Origin: Candidatus Competibacter sp.
Lineage (GTDB): Bacteria > Pseudomonadota > Gammaproteobacteria > Competibacterales > Competibacteraceae
Assembly: GCA_029624815.1 (NCBI GenBank)
Contig: JARSSH010000025.1
Location: forward strand, 53,163 to 117,162
Reading direction: 5' to 3'
Length of the DNA stretch: 64,000 nucleotides
The notes beneath the pieces were generated by a model that was given only the letters and a program-made list of their open reading frames with translations, was not told the DNA's origin and did no database searches. How positions within the stretch are numbered: position 1 is the stretch's first letter; the number at the start of each line of letters is the position of its first letter. Below, piece by piece: positions 1-10,201 of this stretch. Both the position numbers and the translations under genes were made by a program.

Positions 1-27
1 CAGTTGAACCGTGGTCAATTCTTGCAT
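1..27 (-). CDS. 5' end of a minus-strand gene cut by the window edge
   Basis: An ATG at 25-27 on the minus strand opens a frame reading MQELTTVQL to the window edge. It lies just downstream of, and in the same direction as, the yciO-like gene. A perfect TATAAT sits only a few bases upstream of the ATG (34-39, minus strand), which would give a near-leaderless mRNA if it is a -10 box. No Shine-Dalgarno sequence is visible. Nine codons are too few to identify the product, so this could be chance. Confidence 0.3.
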
Positions 28-60
28 GGCGCGATTATACGCGGCCCGGCCGGGCGCGGA

Positions 61-681
61 CTAGAGAAACGGGCTGGCGTCGCCCAGCCCCTGACGGATC
101 AGTCGCGGCGTTTCTTCGGTCAGGTCGAGCACGGTGGTCGGCTCGTGCTGACCGGAACCGCTGGCAATGATCAGATCGACCGCGCCGGCCAGGCGTTCCC
201 CGATTTCCTCGGGATCGGACAGCGGCCAGTCATCGCCAGGCAGGATCAGCGTGCAACTCATGACCGGTTCGCCCAACTCCGCCAGCAGGGCGCGGACGAT
301 GGCGTTGTCCGGCACCCGGATGCCGATGGTCTTGCGACGGGGATGCTGCAAGCGGCGCGGCACCTCATGGGTCGCTTGCAGGATGAAGGTAAACGGTCCC
401 GGCGTGGCGGCCTTGAGCAGGCGGTAACGGCGGTTGTCCACCTTGGCGTAAGTGGCGATCTCGGACAGATCGCGGCAGACCAGGGTGAAGTTGTGATGGC
501 GGTCGGTCTGGCGAATGGCGCGGATGCGTTCCGCCGCCGCCTTGTCCCCCAGTTGGCAACCCAGCGCATAGCTGGAGTCGGTGGGATAGACGATCACGTC
601 ACCCTCGCGCAGTCGTGTTACCGCCTGCGCGATCAGACGTGGTTGCGGGTTGGCGGGATGGATTTGTAAAACGCGGCTCAT
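61..681 (-). CDS. yciO: YciO/Sua5 family (threonylcarbamoyl-AMP synthase-like) protein
   Basis: A 206-residue protein of the YrdC/Sua5/YciO superfamily. Sua5/YrdC members make threonylcarbamoyl-AMP from threonine, bicarbonate and ATP for tRNA t6A37; YciO is a paralogue whose role is less certain. Seen: VYPTDSSYALGC near residues 31-42, a TPGPFTFIL segment near residue 93, and an RxPxN-type stretch (IGIRVPDN), the usual nucleotide-binding landmarks. The frame is open up to 801, but I chose the ATG at 681 because homology-like sequence starts with MSRVLQIHP; the extra upstream residues are low-complexity. It is divergent from yciB and may be cotranscribed with the truncated gene at the window edge. 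YciO is preferred over TsaC because of the short length and the lack of a C-terminal Sua5 domain. Confidence 0.85.
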   Translation of the reverse strand: MSRVLQIHPANPQPRLIAQAVTRLREGDVIVYPTDSSYALGCQLGDKAAAERIRAIRQTDRHHNFTLVCRDLSEIATYAKVDNRRYRLLKAATPGPFTFILQATHEVPRRLQHPRRKTIGIRVPDNAIVRALLAELGEPVMSCTLILPGDDWPLSDPEEIGERLAGAVDLIIASGSGQHEPTTVLDLTEETPRLIRQGLGDASPFL

Positions 682-753
682 GGCCCTACTATTTCCATTC
701 GTGGACGAAATCGATCGGGCAACTTGCCAGCCTGGCGTTGCCCGGTCAAGACG

Positions 754-779
754 GCGGCGGTGAAGCCGCTCTTTTTTTT
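754..779 (+). terminator. Terminator-like hairpin in the yciB leader
   Basis: GCGGC (754-758) pairs with GCCGC (765-769) across a six-base loop and is followed by TCTTTTTTTT (770-779) on the plus strand. It lies 44 bases before the yciB start, inside the divergent yciO/yciB interval. No plus-strand gene upstream needs terminating, so it could be an attenuator in the yciB leader or the end of a short RNA. The stem is short, so strength is uncertain. Confidence 0.45.
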
Positions 780-823
780 CCCTCACCGCCGCTGCCCGCA
801 TTCAATGGAACCTCGCTGCCGGC

Positions 824-1375
824 ATGAAACTGCTATTCGATTTTCTGCCCATTCTGCTGTTTTTCGTCGCCTACAAGCTGACGGATATCTATGTCGCCAC
901 CGGCGTGCTGATTGGCGTGACCCTGGCTCAGGTCGGCTGGATCTGGCTGCGAAAACGCCAGATCGAGAAACTACCGCTGTTCACGGCCGGGCTGGTATTG
1001 GTGCTGGGCGGCCTGACGCTCATTCTGCACGACCCGGTCTTCGTTAAATGGAAACCCACCGTGGTGAACTGGCTGTTCGCCCTGGCCTTTGTCGGCAGCC
1101 GTTTCATCGGCCGGCAAACCCTGCTGGAACGGATGTTGGGCGGCCAAATGGAACTTCCGGCCCGAATCTGGATCAACCTGACGTTTATGTGGGCTATTTT
1201 TTTCTTCGTCATAGGCGTGGTCAATTTATATGTCGCGTTCACGTTCGACGAAAACACCTGGGTCAACTTCAAGCTATTTGGGATGCTGGGCTTGACTCTG
1301 GTGTTCGTGCTGGCGCAGGCGGCCTACATGAGCCGCTATATCAAAACCGACGATGCCCCGTCAAAGGAGTCCTGA
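824..1375 (+). CDS. yciB: Inner-membrane septation protein A (YciB/IspZ family)
   Basis: A 183-residue polytopic membrane protein. It begins MKLLFDFLPILLFF and has the family's pattern of about five transmembrane helices with WxKP-type loops (FVKWKPTVVNWLFA near residue 75) and a conserved central stretch around the LLERML segment. YciB is an inner-membrane protein linked to cell-envelope integrity and septation; its biochemical activity is unknown. Its length matches the family. It is first in a plus-strand run with yciI (3-base gap), bolA and ppiC. A terminator-like hairpin lies in its leader. Confidence 0.93.
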   Translation: MKLLFDFLPILLFFVAYKLTDIYVATGVLIGVTLAQVGWIWLRKRQIEKLPLFTAGLVLVLGGLTLILHDPVFVKWKPTVVNWLFALAFVGSRFIGRQTLLERMLGGQMELPARIWINLTFMWAIFFFVIGVVNLYVAFTFDENTWVNFKLFGMLGLTLVFVLAQAAYMSRYIKTDDAPSKES

Positions 1376-1378
1376 TCC

Positions 1379-1681
1379 ATGCTATACGCTATCATCGGCC
1401 GCGATGTGCCGGGTACTCTGGAACAGCGGTTGGCGGCTCGTCCCGCTCATCTGGAACGCCTGAACGCCCTGCTCGCCGAGGGCCGGCTGGTTTTGGCCGG
1501 ACCGCTGCCGGCCATCGACAGCCCCGACCCCGGCCCGGCCGGATTCCAGGGCAGTCTGGTGGTCGCTGAATTCGCCGCGCTGGAAGAAGCCCGCGCCTGG
1601 GCCGACGCCGATCCCTACGTGGCCGCTGGCGTGTACGCGGCGGTCGAGATTTACCCGTTCCGCAAGGTACTGCCGGCATGA
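1379..1681 (+). CDS. yciI: YciI family protein
   Basis: A 100-residue ferredoxin-like-fold protein of the YciI family. Seen: the opening [17 protein letters not shown], a [10 protein letters not shown] segment and the C-terminal [10 protein letters not shown] stretch that carries the conserved Asp of the family. Cellular role is unclear. It has a strong Shine-Dalgarno (AAAGGAGT) just before the ATG, and its stop overlaps the next start by four bases (ATGA), indicating translational coupling with the BolA-like gene. Confidence 0.92.
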   Translation: MLYAIIGRDVPGTLEQRLAARPAHLERLNALLAEGRLVLAGPLPAIDSPDPGPAGFQGSLVVAEFAALEEARAWADADPYVAAGVYAAVEIYPFRKVLPA

Positions 1682-1956
1682 CCGACCGCGTGGCCCTGAT
1701 CGAGGAGCGGTTACGTGGCGCGCTGGCTCCCGAACGTCTGCAAATCATCGACGACAGCGCCGCTCACGCCGGCCACGCCGGCGCGCGCGAGGGCGGCCAT
1801 TTCACCATTCATATCGTTTCGTCGGCCTTTACCGGCAAGACCCCGATTCAGCGTCACCGCCTCATCAACGCGGCGGTGGCCGACCTGATGCGCCGGGAAA
1901 TCCACGCCTTGAGCATCAAAACCGCGATTTCTCCGGCGGAGCACGGTTTGCGTTGA
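1678..1956 (+). CDS. BolA family protein
   Basis: A 92-residue BolA-fold protein. BolA proteins pair with monothiol glutaredoxins and act in iron-sulfur or iron trafficking and stress morphology. Seen: the [22 protein letters not shown] core (about residues 40-62) followed by a helix with IHALSIKT, the class-II-KH-like arrangement. Several His residues, including [12 protein letters not shown], could supply the [2Fe-2S] ligand. It overlaps the yciI stop by four bases. I cannot separate BolA from IbaG/YrbA with certainty, so no symbol is given. Confidence 0.9.
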   Translation: MTDRVALIEERLRGALAPERLQIIDDSAAHAGHAGAREGGHFTIHIVSSAFTGKTPIQRHRLINAAVADLMRREIHALSIKTAISPAEHGLR

Positions 1957-2023
1957 CAACGCAGTACGCAACCCCGGTCACATAGTCCTCTCCTGGAAAC
2001 ACCCAACCCCTGGAAACAACGAA

Positions 2024-3028
2024 ATGAATAAACCGCACAAGTTGACTCTTCCGTTACTGGCGCTGTCCTCCGGCCTGCTGCTGTCCAGCGTGGCGCTGTC
2101 CGCCGACGACAAGAAAGCCGAGGCAACCCCCGCCGCCGCGCCCGCCGCCGTCAAGGCCGCGCCCGCCGCGCCCGCCGCGCCGCAAGCTGCGTTCACCATC
2201 CCCGATCCCGTCGCGGTGGTCAACGGCAAGGCGATTTCCAAGGCGGCCTTCGAGCAATATGCCCAACAGTTGCGCGGCAAGGCCAAGGTCGATTCGCCGG
2301 AAGCCAGCAAATCGCTGGTCGACCAACTGGTCATGGAAGAACTGCTGGTGCAGGAAGCCAACCAGCAGAAACTGGAAAACGACCCGCAAATTAAACAGCA
2401 GATGGAAATGATTCAGCGCAGCCTGCTGGCCAGCACCGTGGTGCGGCGGATGCTGACCGAGAACGCGCCCAGCGAGGACGCCATCAAGAAAGAGTATGAA
2501 ACCGCCGTCGCGGCGATGAAGGGTAAGGAGTACAAGGCCAGCCACATCCTGGTGGACTCCGAGGACAAGGCCAAGGAGGTTATCGCCGACCTCAAGAAGG
2601 GCGGCGCGTTCGCCGAACTGGCCAAGGCCAAATCCAGCGACAGTTCCGCGGCCAACGGCGGGGATCTGGGCTGGTTCACGCCGAGCATGATGGTGCCGCC
2701 GTTCGCGCAGGCCGTCGCCAAGATGGAAAAAGGCAAGTACAGCGAGGAACCGGTGCAGACGCCGTTCGGCTGGCACGTTATCCTGCTGGAAGATGTCCGC
2801 GACGCCAAGCCGCCGACCCTGGACGAGCTGCGTCCGCAGATCGCCCAAATGTTGCAGAGCCGGATGGTGAACGATTATCTGGAAAAACTGCGCGCTGGCG
2901 CCAAGATCGAAATCAGCGAAATTCAGGTCAGCGCGACCGAACCCGCCAAGGCCGAACCCGCCAAGGCCGAGCCCGCCAAGGCCGAGCCCGCCAAGGCCGA
3001 GCCCGCCAAGAAAGAAGAGAAGAAGTAA
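2024..3028 (+). CDS. Periplasmic parvulin-type peptidyl-prolyl isomerase
   Basis: A 334-residue exported folding factor. Residues 1-27 form a Sec signal peptide with a likely cut after ALS. An Ala/Pro-rich linker (residues 33-57) precedes a helical SurA/PrsA-like N-domain (about 60-165) and a parvulin domain (about 171-257) with KASHILVDSEDKA, GGDLGWF and the closing PFGWHVILLED. Parvulins catalyse cis-trans isomerisation of prolyl bonds in outer-membrane or periplasmic clients. The C-terminus is a run of EPAKA repeats ending in KKEEKK. It is last in the yciB-yciI-bolA run and faces ligA across a shared hairpin. Confidence 0.93.
   Translation: MNKPHKLTLPLLALSSGLLLSSVALSADDKKAEATPAAAPAAVKAAPAAPAAPQAAFTIPDPVAVVNGKAISKAAFEQYAQQLRGKAKVDSPEASKSLVDQLVMEELLVQEANQQKLENDPQIKQQMEMIQRSLLASTVVRRMLTENAPSEDAIKKEYETAVAAMKGKEYKASHILVDSEDKAKEVIADLKKGGAFAELAKAKSSDSSAANGGDLGWFTPSMMVPPFAQAVAKMEKGKYSEEPVQTPFGWHVILLEDVRDAKPPTLDELRPQIAQMLQSRMVNDYLEKLRAGAKIEISEIQVSATEPAKAEPAKAEPAKAEPAKAEPAKKEEKK
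2942..3010 (+). repeat. 15-bp tandem repeat at the 3' end of the parvulin gene
   Basis: A unit of CCCGCCAAGGCCGAG repeats about four and a half times, with one A/G difference in the first unit. It encodes consecutive AKAEP pentapeptides. The unit is a multiple of three, so copy-number change would keep the reading frame. Confidence 0.85.
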
Positions 3029-3054
3029 TCGGTCGGGCGACGACGGTCTTTGAA

Positions 3055-5123
<2,069 letters not shown>

Positions 5124-5126
5124 CTA

Positions 5127-5954
5127 TCAGAGCGGCTGCGCCCGCCGCTGCCGCTCCAGCTCGGCGACGTCGTCGCGCAAGCGCGCGAGTGCCTGATTGG
5201 TCATCCGGTTGCGTTGCTCGTCACAGATCAGTCCGCCCAATCTTTGCGCCAGTTGATCGGCGGTGATCACCAGCAGATCCAGCGCCTTCATTTCCTCGAG
5301 TGGGCCGGGTAGCTTCATGAATAGCAGCAGACCCGGCGTATGCAGTTCTTGCAGGGTTTTCGGCTCGAACGAGCCGGGCTTGCGCAGATGGGCGAGGCCA
5401 AGGATCGGGATATCGGCGGCTTCCGTCTCCGGGAACAGTTCGTACAGCCCCTCGGGATTCAGACGAAATCGTAGCGCCTCGGCCACGGCCTGGATTTTGG
5501 GGCCGTGAAAGAGTTGGTGGCGCGACGCCATCACGGTCAGCACCAACGTCATTTTTGGCGAGCGCGGCGCGGCGAATTCCTGTTGCGACTCTTGCGAGGG
5601 CGCGAGCGCGGCGGGTGGGCGCGCTTCGCTATCGTCGGTCGGTGCATCTGTCCCGACCGTCGCGGTGGACCCCTGGCGATTGATGGGCCGGATTTCCACA
5701 TCCACCAGCACTTTGTCGGCCAAATGATGATCCGGGGTGATGCGGCCCAGCTCACCAAAATCATGCCCGCCGACCTCTCCGTCCGGCGGCGACGCTGGCG
5801 TGTCGCCCAGTACGGGCTCCTTGGAGAGCCGATGCCGGCGATTGCCAATCTCTTCCTTTAGATGCGAGCGAATGCCCCAGAGGTAGATCAGGATAACGAT
5901 GATGGCTCCAACGCCCGCCAACAACCACTGTAACTGTGTTTTGTCCAATTCCAT
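5127..5954 (-). CDS. zipA: Cell division protein ZipA
   Basis: A 275-residue divisome protein that anchors FtsZ to the membrane. It has an N-terminal out-in anchor (LQWLLAGVGAIIVILIYLWG, about residues 8-27), a charged and Pro-rich linker (about 50-130), and a C-terminal ZipA FtsZ-binding domain starting near MTLVLTVMASRHQLFHG and including a TPGLLLFMKLPGP segment. It sits between smc and ligA, the standard gammaproteobacterial position. The linker is shorter than in Escherichia coli ZipA. Confidence 0.95.
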   Translation of the reverse strand: MELDKTQLQWLLAGVGAIIVILIYLWGIRSHLKEEIGNRRHRLSKEPVLGDTPASPPDGEVGGHDFGELGRITPDHHLADKVLVDVEIRPINRQGSTATVGTDAPTDDSEARPPAALAPSQESQQEFAAPRSPKMTLVLTVMASRHQLFHGPKIQAVAEALRFRLNPEGLYELFPETEAADIPILGLAHLRKPGSFEPKTLQELHTPGLLLFMKLPGPLEEMKALDLLVITADQLAQRLGGLICDEQRNRMTNQALARLRDDVAELERQRRAQPL

Positions 5955-6139
5955 AAATCGAAAGCCTCAGATCGCGACTATCGCAATAATGAGATTATGT
6001 TGTGCTAAGAGGCCACAATGCCAAACCCCCATTACCACCATTGGCGGGCAGGGGGTTGCAACCACCGTTTATACTGTAATCCTTACGCTTTCACAAACGA
6101 CATCCACTCTTGCTCGATCACGACCCGCACGCCGGCCAG

Positions 6140-9100
6140 CTAGCCGGCCACCACCAGCCGCGCCGCCGCCTCGACATCGACCGCGACCAGCCGCGATACC
6201 CCAGGCTCCTGCATGGTCACGCCGGCCAAGTGCTCAGCGATCTCCATGGTTGCCTTGTTGTGCGTGATGAAAATGAACTGCACTCGCATCGACATATCGC
6301 GGACCAGCGCGCCGAACCGGCCGACGTTAGCCTCATCCAGGGGCGCGTCCACCTCGTCCAACAGACAAAACGGAGCCGGGTTGAGCTGAAAAATGGCAAA
6401 CACCAAGGCGACCGCGGCCAATGCCTTTTCGCCGCCGGACAGCAGGCCGATCGACCCGACCCGCTTGCCCGGCGGCTTGGCCATGATCGCCACTCCGGCA
6501 TCCAGCACATCCTCGCCGGTCAGTTCCAGATGGGCCTGGCCGCCGCCGAACAGCCGGGGAAACAGCTCGCTCAAACCGGCGTTAACCCGCTCGAAGGTTT
6601 CCTGGAAGCGGGCGCGAGTCTCGCGGTCGATTTTGCGAATGGCGTTTTCCAGGGTGGTCAGCGCTTCGAGTAGATCGGCGTTCTGGGCGTCGAGGTACTG
6701 CTTGCGCTCGGACAACTGGGCAAACTCCTCGATGGCCGCCAGATTAATGGACCCCAGCCGCTGGATGCGCCGCTCCACTTGCTCCAGCCGCCCCAGCCAG
6801 TCGTTTTCGGCCGCGGCCTCCGGCAGGGTAGGCAACACCGCTTCCGGTTCGGCGGCCAACTCGCGCAACTGCTCGCGCAGATTCTGCTGGCGCACCCGCG
6901 CCTCGCTCAACGCCAACCGTTGTTCCTCGATCCGCTGGCGCTGGGTTTCGGCCTGCCGCTCGCGGTGAGCACGGGACTGTTCGCCGGCTTCCAGTGCCGC
7001 GTCCTGGGCTTCGAGGGCGTGGCGGGCTTCGCGCAGTTCCGCCTCGACCGCGAGCCGGGTTTCCAGGCAGCCGGCCAGTTCGTTCTCGATGGCGGCCCGC
7101 GTCGCGCTGTCATCGCCGGCGCGTTCCTCGGCCAACCGGGCCCGCCGCGTCTGCAACTGTTGCCGCTGGGCATCCAGTCTTTCCATGGCTTGGCCGGCGG
7201 CGTTGGCCCGCACCCTCTGGGTTTCGATGGCCGCCGCCTGATGGGCGGCCTTCTGGCGGGCGGTATCCGTCCGGGTACGGCACTGTTGGAGTTGCTCGCG
7301 CCGCCGCTCCCGGTCTCCGCTCAGTTCCACCTGTTCGCCTCGCAGGCTCTCCAGCGCCAGTTGCGCCTCCTCCAGTCGCAGCCGGGCCAGTTGCGCCTGC
7401 TCCCGATTCTGCTCGTGCTGATCATTCAGCTCGGCGAGCTCCTCCGCCAGCGCGGCGCGGCGGACGCGGGCTTGCTCCCAGCGTACCCGCGTGGTGTTGC
7501 ATTCTCCTTGCAGGCGCGCATGGTCGCGATGGTCTCGATCGACGGCCTGCTGGAGATCGCGGCGCTCGCGTTCGAGTTCGCGTTGCCGGGCGCGGAGTTG
7601 CTCCAGGTGCGTGGTTTGCCGTTCCAGCACTGCCGCGTCCGCATCGAGCGCGGCGACGAGTCGGTGGATTTCCCGCTCGCGAGCCAGTACCCCGTCACCG
7701 TCCCCTCGCGCCAGCCGCAGCCAGCGGCGCCCGCACAGTACGCCATCCGGCGTCACCAGCGTCTCGCCGTCGCGCAGATCCTCGCGGCGCGCCAGCGCCT
7801 CCGTCAGGGTGGTGGCGATGTCGACTCCGTGCAGCAGACTGGCGAGCGGCCACGGCGCGCGCACCCGCGCGGCCAAACCCCGCGGCGGCGCTTCGTCTCC
7901 GCGTTCGGTCGGAAAGGTTTCCAACAGAGTCAGGCGACCTTTCGACAATTCGGCGGCGGCGTGCGCCAGCGAGTCCAGGTTCGGCAGGCAGACCGCATCC
8001 AGCCAACCGGCCAGCACCGTTTCCACCGCCGCTTCCCAGCCGGGCTCCGCATCCACGCACTCCGCCAGTCGCGGCGCATCGGCCAGTCCTTGGGCGCGCA
8101 ACCAGGCATCCGCCCCGCCTTCATGCCGGCCCAGCGCCGCTTCCTGCAAGGTCTGCAACGAGGTCAGCCGGCCGCGGCCGGCCAGTAGCCGTTCCTGCAA
8201 CTCCCGCAGCGACGGCTCGGCCAGTTGCTGAGCTTCGCGGTTGGCGGCCAAGTCGGCCTCGGCTCGCGCCAGTTGCTCCTGATGGTGTTTCAGTTCGGCG
8301 GCGGCGGCCTGTTCGTTCGACCGCAACGCGGCAAGTTCCGCGTGCAGGTCGGCCTCGGCCAGTTGCTCTCGTTCGAGCCGCAATCGCTCCAGCCGCCGCT
8401 CGCTTTGCGGCAGTTGCCGCTCCAGGTGTTCGATCCGGGTTCGTTCCACTTCGGTCTGTCGCAGCATCTCGCCGTGGCGCTGGTTGAAGGTTTCCCAGAC
8501 TGCTTGCCCCTCGTGCAACGCGGTCTCGGCGGCGGTCAGCGCGGCGGCGGCGCTCGCTTCTTCGCTCAACAGTCGAGTCAATTCCGGTCCGGCGGCGGCC
8601 AGCGCCGTCGCCAGATCGTCCCGCTGCTCCCGATCCAGCCGCCACTGTTCGTCCACCTGAGTCAGCACCGCCGTAATCTGGCCCCATTCCTCCTCGCGTC
8701 GCTGGCTTAGCTCGCGCTGGTGTTGCAGCGCCTGTTCGAGCCGGCTGATTTCCGCGCCGGCCTGGTAGTAACGGCCCTGACGGTCGTTGAACGCGTCGTT
8801 CAGTTCCAGGCGCCGGGCACGGCCGGTCTCCAACTGGGCTTCCAGTTGGCGCTGCTCGGCCAGCAATGCCTCCAGCGCGGTTTCCTCGCGGCGCAAAGCG
8901 CGTTCGCGGTCGCGGCCATCGGTTTGCAGGTCGCGCCAACGCAGCGCCAGCAATTCGGCGCGCAGCCGGCGTTCCTCGGCGCGATAGCCGCGATATTGCT
9001 CGGCGGCCCGGGCCTGCCGCTGCAAGTGTTGCAGTTGCCGGCCCAACTCCTCGCGCACATCGGTGAGTCGATCGAGGTTTTCGCGGGTGTGGCGGATGCG

Positions 9101-9646
9101 GGTTTCGGTCTCGCGGCGGCGCTCCTTGTACTTGGAAATGCCGGCCGCTTCTTCCAGAAAAACGCGCAGCTCGTCGGGTTTGGACTCGATCACCCGCGAA
9201 ATCATGCCCTGTTCGACGATGGCGTAGCTGCGCGGCCCCAGTCCGGTGCCCAGGAAGATGTCGGCGATGTCGCGGCGGCGACAGGGCGCGCCGTTGAGGA
9301 AGTAGCTGGATTGCCCGTCACGGCCGACCAGTCGCTTGACCGCGATTTCGCCATAGCCGGCCCAAGGTCCGCCCAGGCGGCCCTGGCTGTTGTCGAACAC
9401 CAGTTCGACGGTCGCCTGTCCGACCGGTTTGCGGCTGGCCGATCCGTTGAAAATCACGTCGTTCATGCTCTCGCCGCGCAGACTGCGGGCCGAGCTTTCC
9501 CCCATGACCCAGCGCACCGCGTCGATGACGTTGGATTTGCCGCACCCGTTGGGGCCGACGACGCCCAGCAGGTTGCCGGGCAAATGCAGCACCGTGGGGT
9601 CCACGAACGACTTGAACCCCGCCAGCTTGATTTTGCTTAGCCGCAT
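6140..9646 (-). CDS. smc: Chromosome segregation protein SMC
   Basis: A 1168-residue SMC ATPase that compacts and segregates chromosomes. Seen: MRLSKIKLAGFKSFVDP at the start, Walker A GPNGCGKS at residues 31-38, long coiled coils rich in R, E, Q and L, a hinge near the middle, ABC signature LLSGGEKALAAVAL and Walker B CLLDEVDAPLDEANV near the C-terminus. The frame is open to 10168, but the upstream part overlaps the CheW gene in another frame, and the ATG at 9646 gives the normal SMC length. It follows the CheW-like gene by 29 bases. Canonical SMC here, rather than MukB. Confidence 0.97.
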   Translation of the reverse strand: MRLSKIKLAGFKSFVDPTVLHLPGNLLGVVGPNGCGKSNVIDAVRWVMGESSARSLRGESMNDVIFNGSASRKPVGQATVELVFDNSQGRLGGPWAGYGEIAVKRLVGRDGQSSYFLNGAPCRRRDIADIFLGTGLGPRSYAIVEQGMISRVIESKPDELRVFLEEAAGISKYKERRRETETRIRHTRENLDRLTDVREELGRQLQHLQRQARAAEQYRGYRAEERRLRAELLALRWRDLQTDGRDRERALRREETALEALLAEQRQLEAQLETGRARRLELNDAFNDRQGRYYQAGAEISRLEQALQHQRELSQRREEEWGQITAVLTQVDEQWRLDREQRDDLATALAAAGPELTRLLSEEASAAAALTAAETALHEGQAVWETFNQRHGEMLRQTEVERTRIEHLERQLPQSERRLERLRLEREQLAEADLHAELAALRSNEQAAAAELKHHQEQLARAEADLAANREAQQLAEPSLRELQERLLAGRGRLTSLQTLQEAALGRHEGGADAWLRAQGLADAPRLAECVDAEPGWEAAVETVLAGWLDAVCLPNLDSLAHAAAELSKGRLTLLETFPTERGDEAPPRGLAARVRAPWPLASLLHGVDIATTLTEALARREDLRDGETLVTPDGVLCGRRWLRLARGDGDGVLAREREIHRLVAALDADAAVLERQTTHLEQLRARQRELERERRDLQQAVDRDHRDHARLQGECNTTRVRWEQARVRRAALAEELAELNDQHEQNREQAQLARLRLEEAQLALESLRGEQVELSGDRERRREQLQQCRTRTDTARQKAAHQAAAIETQRVRANAAGQAMERLDAQRQQLQTRRARLAEERAGDDSATRAAIENELAGCLETRLAVEAELREARHALEAQDAALEAGEQSRAHRERQAETQRQRIEEQRLALSEARVRQQNLREQLRELAAEPEAVLPTLPEAAAENDWLGRLEQVERRIQRLGSINLAAIEEFAQLSERKQYLDAQNADLLEALTTLENAIRKIDRETRARFQETFERVNAGLSELFPRLFGGGQAHLELTGEDVLDAGVAIMAKPPGKRVGSIGLLSGGEKALAAVALVFAIFQLNPAPFCLLDEVDAPLDEANVGRFGALVRDMSMRVQFIFITHNKATMEIAEHLAGVTMQEPGVSRLVAVDVEAAARLVVAG

Positions 9647-9675
9647 AAGCGAGTCGGACGCGGACTCCGCACCGG

Positions 9676-10164
9676 TTAGGCTCGACGGATCAGCGGTTGC
9701 AGCACCGCTTCGATGGCGTCCAGATCCGGAATGATGACCGGCTGGTCCTGATAGCGCGCCCAACAGAGGGCGCCCGGTTGGCGCAGATCGTCCGCCGAAA
9801 CCTCCGGGTCCAGTTTGAGATCGTGGCGCGCCAGGTTGAGCGGCCGGGGCGCCGAGGTGCCCAGGATGCCGAAGTACGGCAGTTTGGTGTCGACGCCCAG
9901 AGCGTTCAGGATGATGATGCGGGAATTGAGATCGGCCTCGGGCGCCACCCGAAAAATCAGTTGCCCCAGGCTGATCAGGGGCGTGGTCAGATTTCGCCAC
10001 AACATGGCGCCAACCACCCAATGCGGCGCCGTTTCGATCCGCAAGGGCGTGGCGAACGGCAGGACTTCGACCACCAGGCTGTTCGGCAAAAGAAGTTGGC
10101 CACCCTGTAAGGCGACCAACAGGCAACGCAGATTCGCGGAGGCTTCTTCCATTACGGTATCCAT
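9676..10164 (-). CDS. chpC: CheW-like adaptor, ChpC-type
   Basis: A 162-residue single CheW domain. CheW-type adaptors link chemoreceptors to the histidine kinase. Seen: LLPNSLVVEVLPFATP, a hydrophobic WVVGAMLWRNLTTPLISL stretch and a degenerate C-terminal half. It lies 37 bases downstream of chpA. In Pseudomonas, chpC (a second CheW) follows chpA and chpB. Here chpB (methylesterase) is missing, so the ChpC assignment rests on position and is an inference. Confidence 0.75.
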   Translation of the reverse strand: MDTVMEEASANLRCLLVALQGGQLLLPNSLVVEVLPFATPLRIETAPHWVVGAMLWRNLTTPLISLGQLIFRVAPEADLNSRIIILNALGVDTKLPYFGILGTSAPRPLNLARHDLKLDPEVSADDLRQPGALCWARYQDQPVIIPDLDAIEAVLQPLIRRA

Positions 10165-10201
10165 GCAAGGTGCTGAGGTGCTCGGATCTCGCCCACGCGC
10201 C

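Noticed and set aside
6779..8487. Two long plus-strand ORFs opposite the smc coiled coil
   Set aside because: Low-complexity reverse reading of coiled-coil codons.
9647..10168. N-terminal extension of SMC
   Set aside because: The open frame overlaps the CheW gene, and the ATG at 9646 gives the standard SMC start and length.
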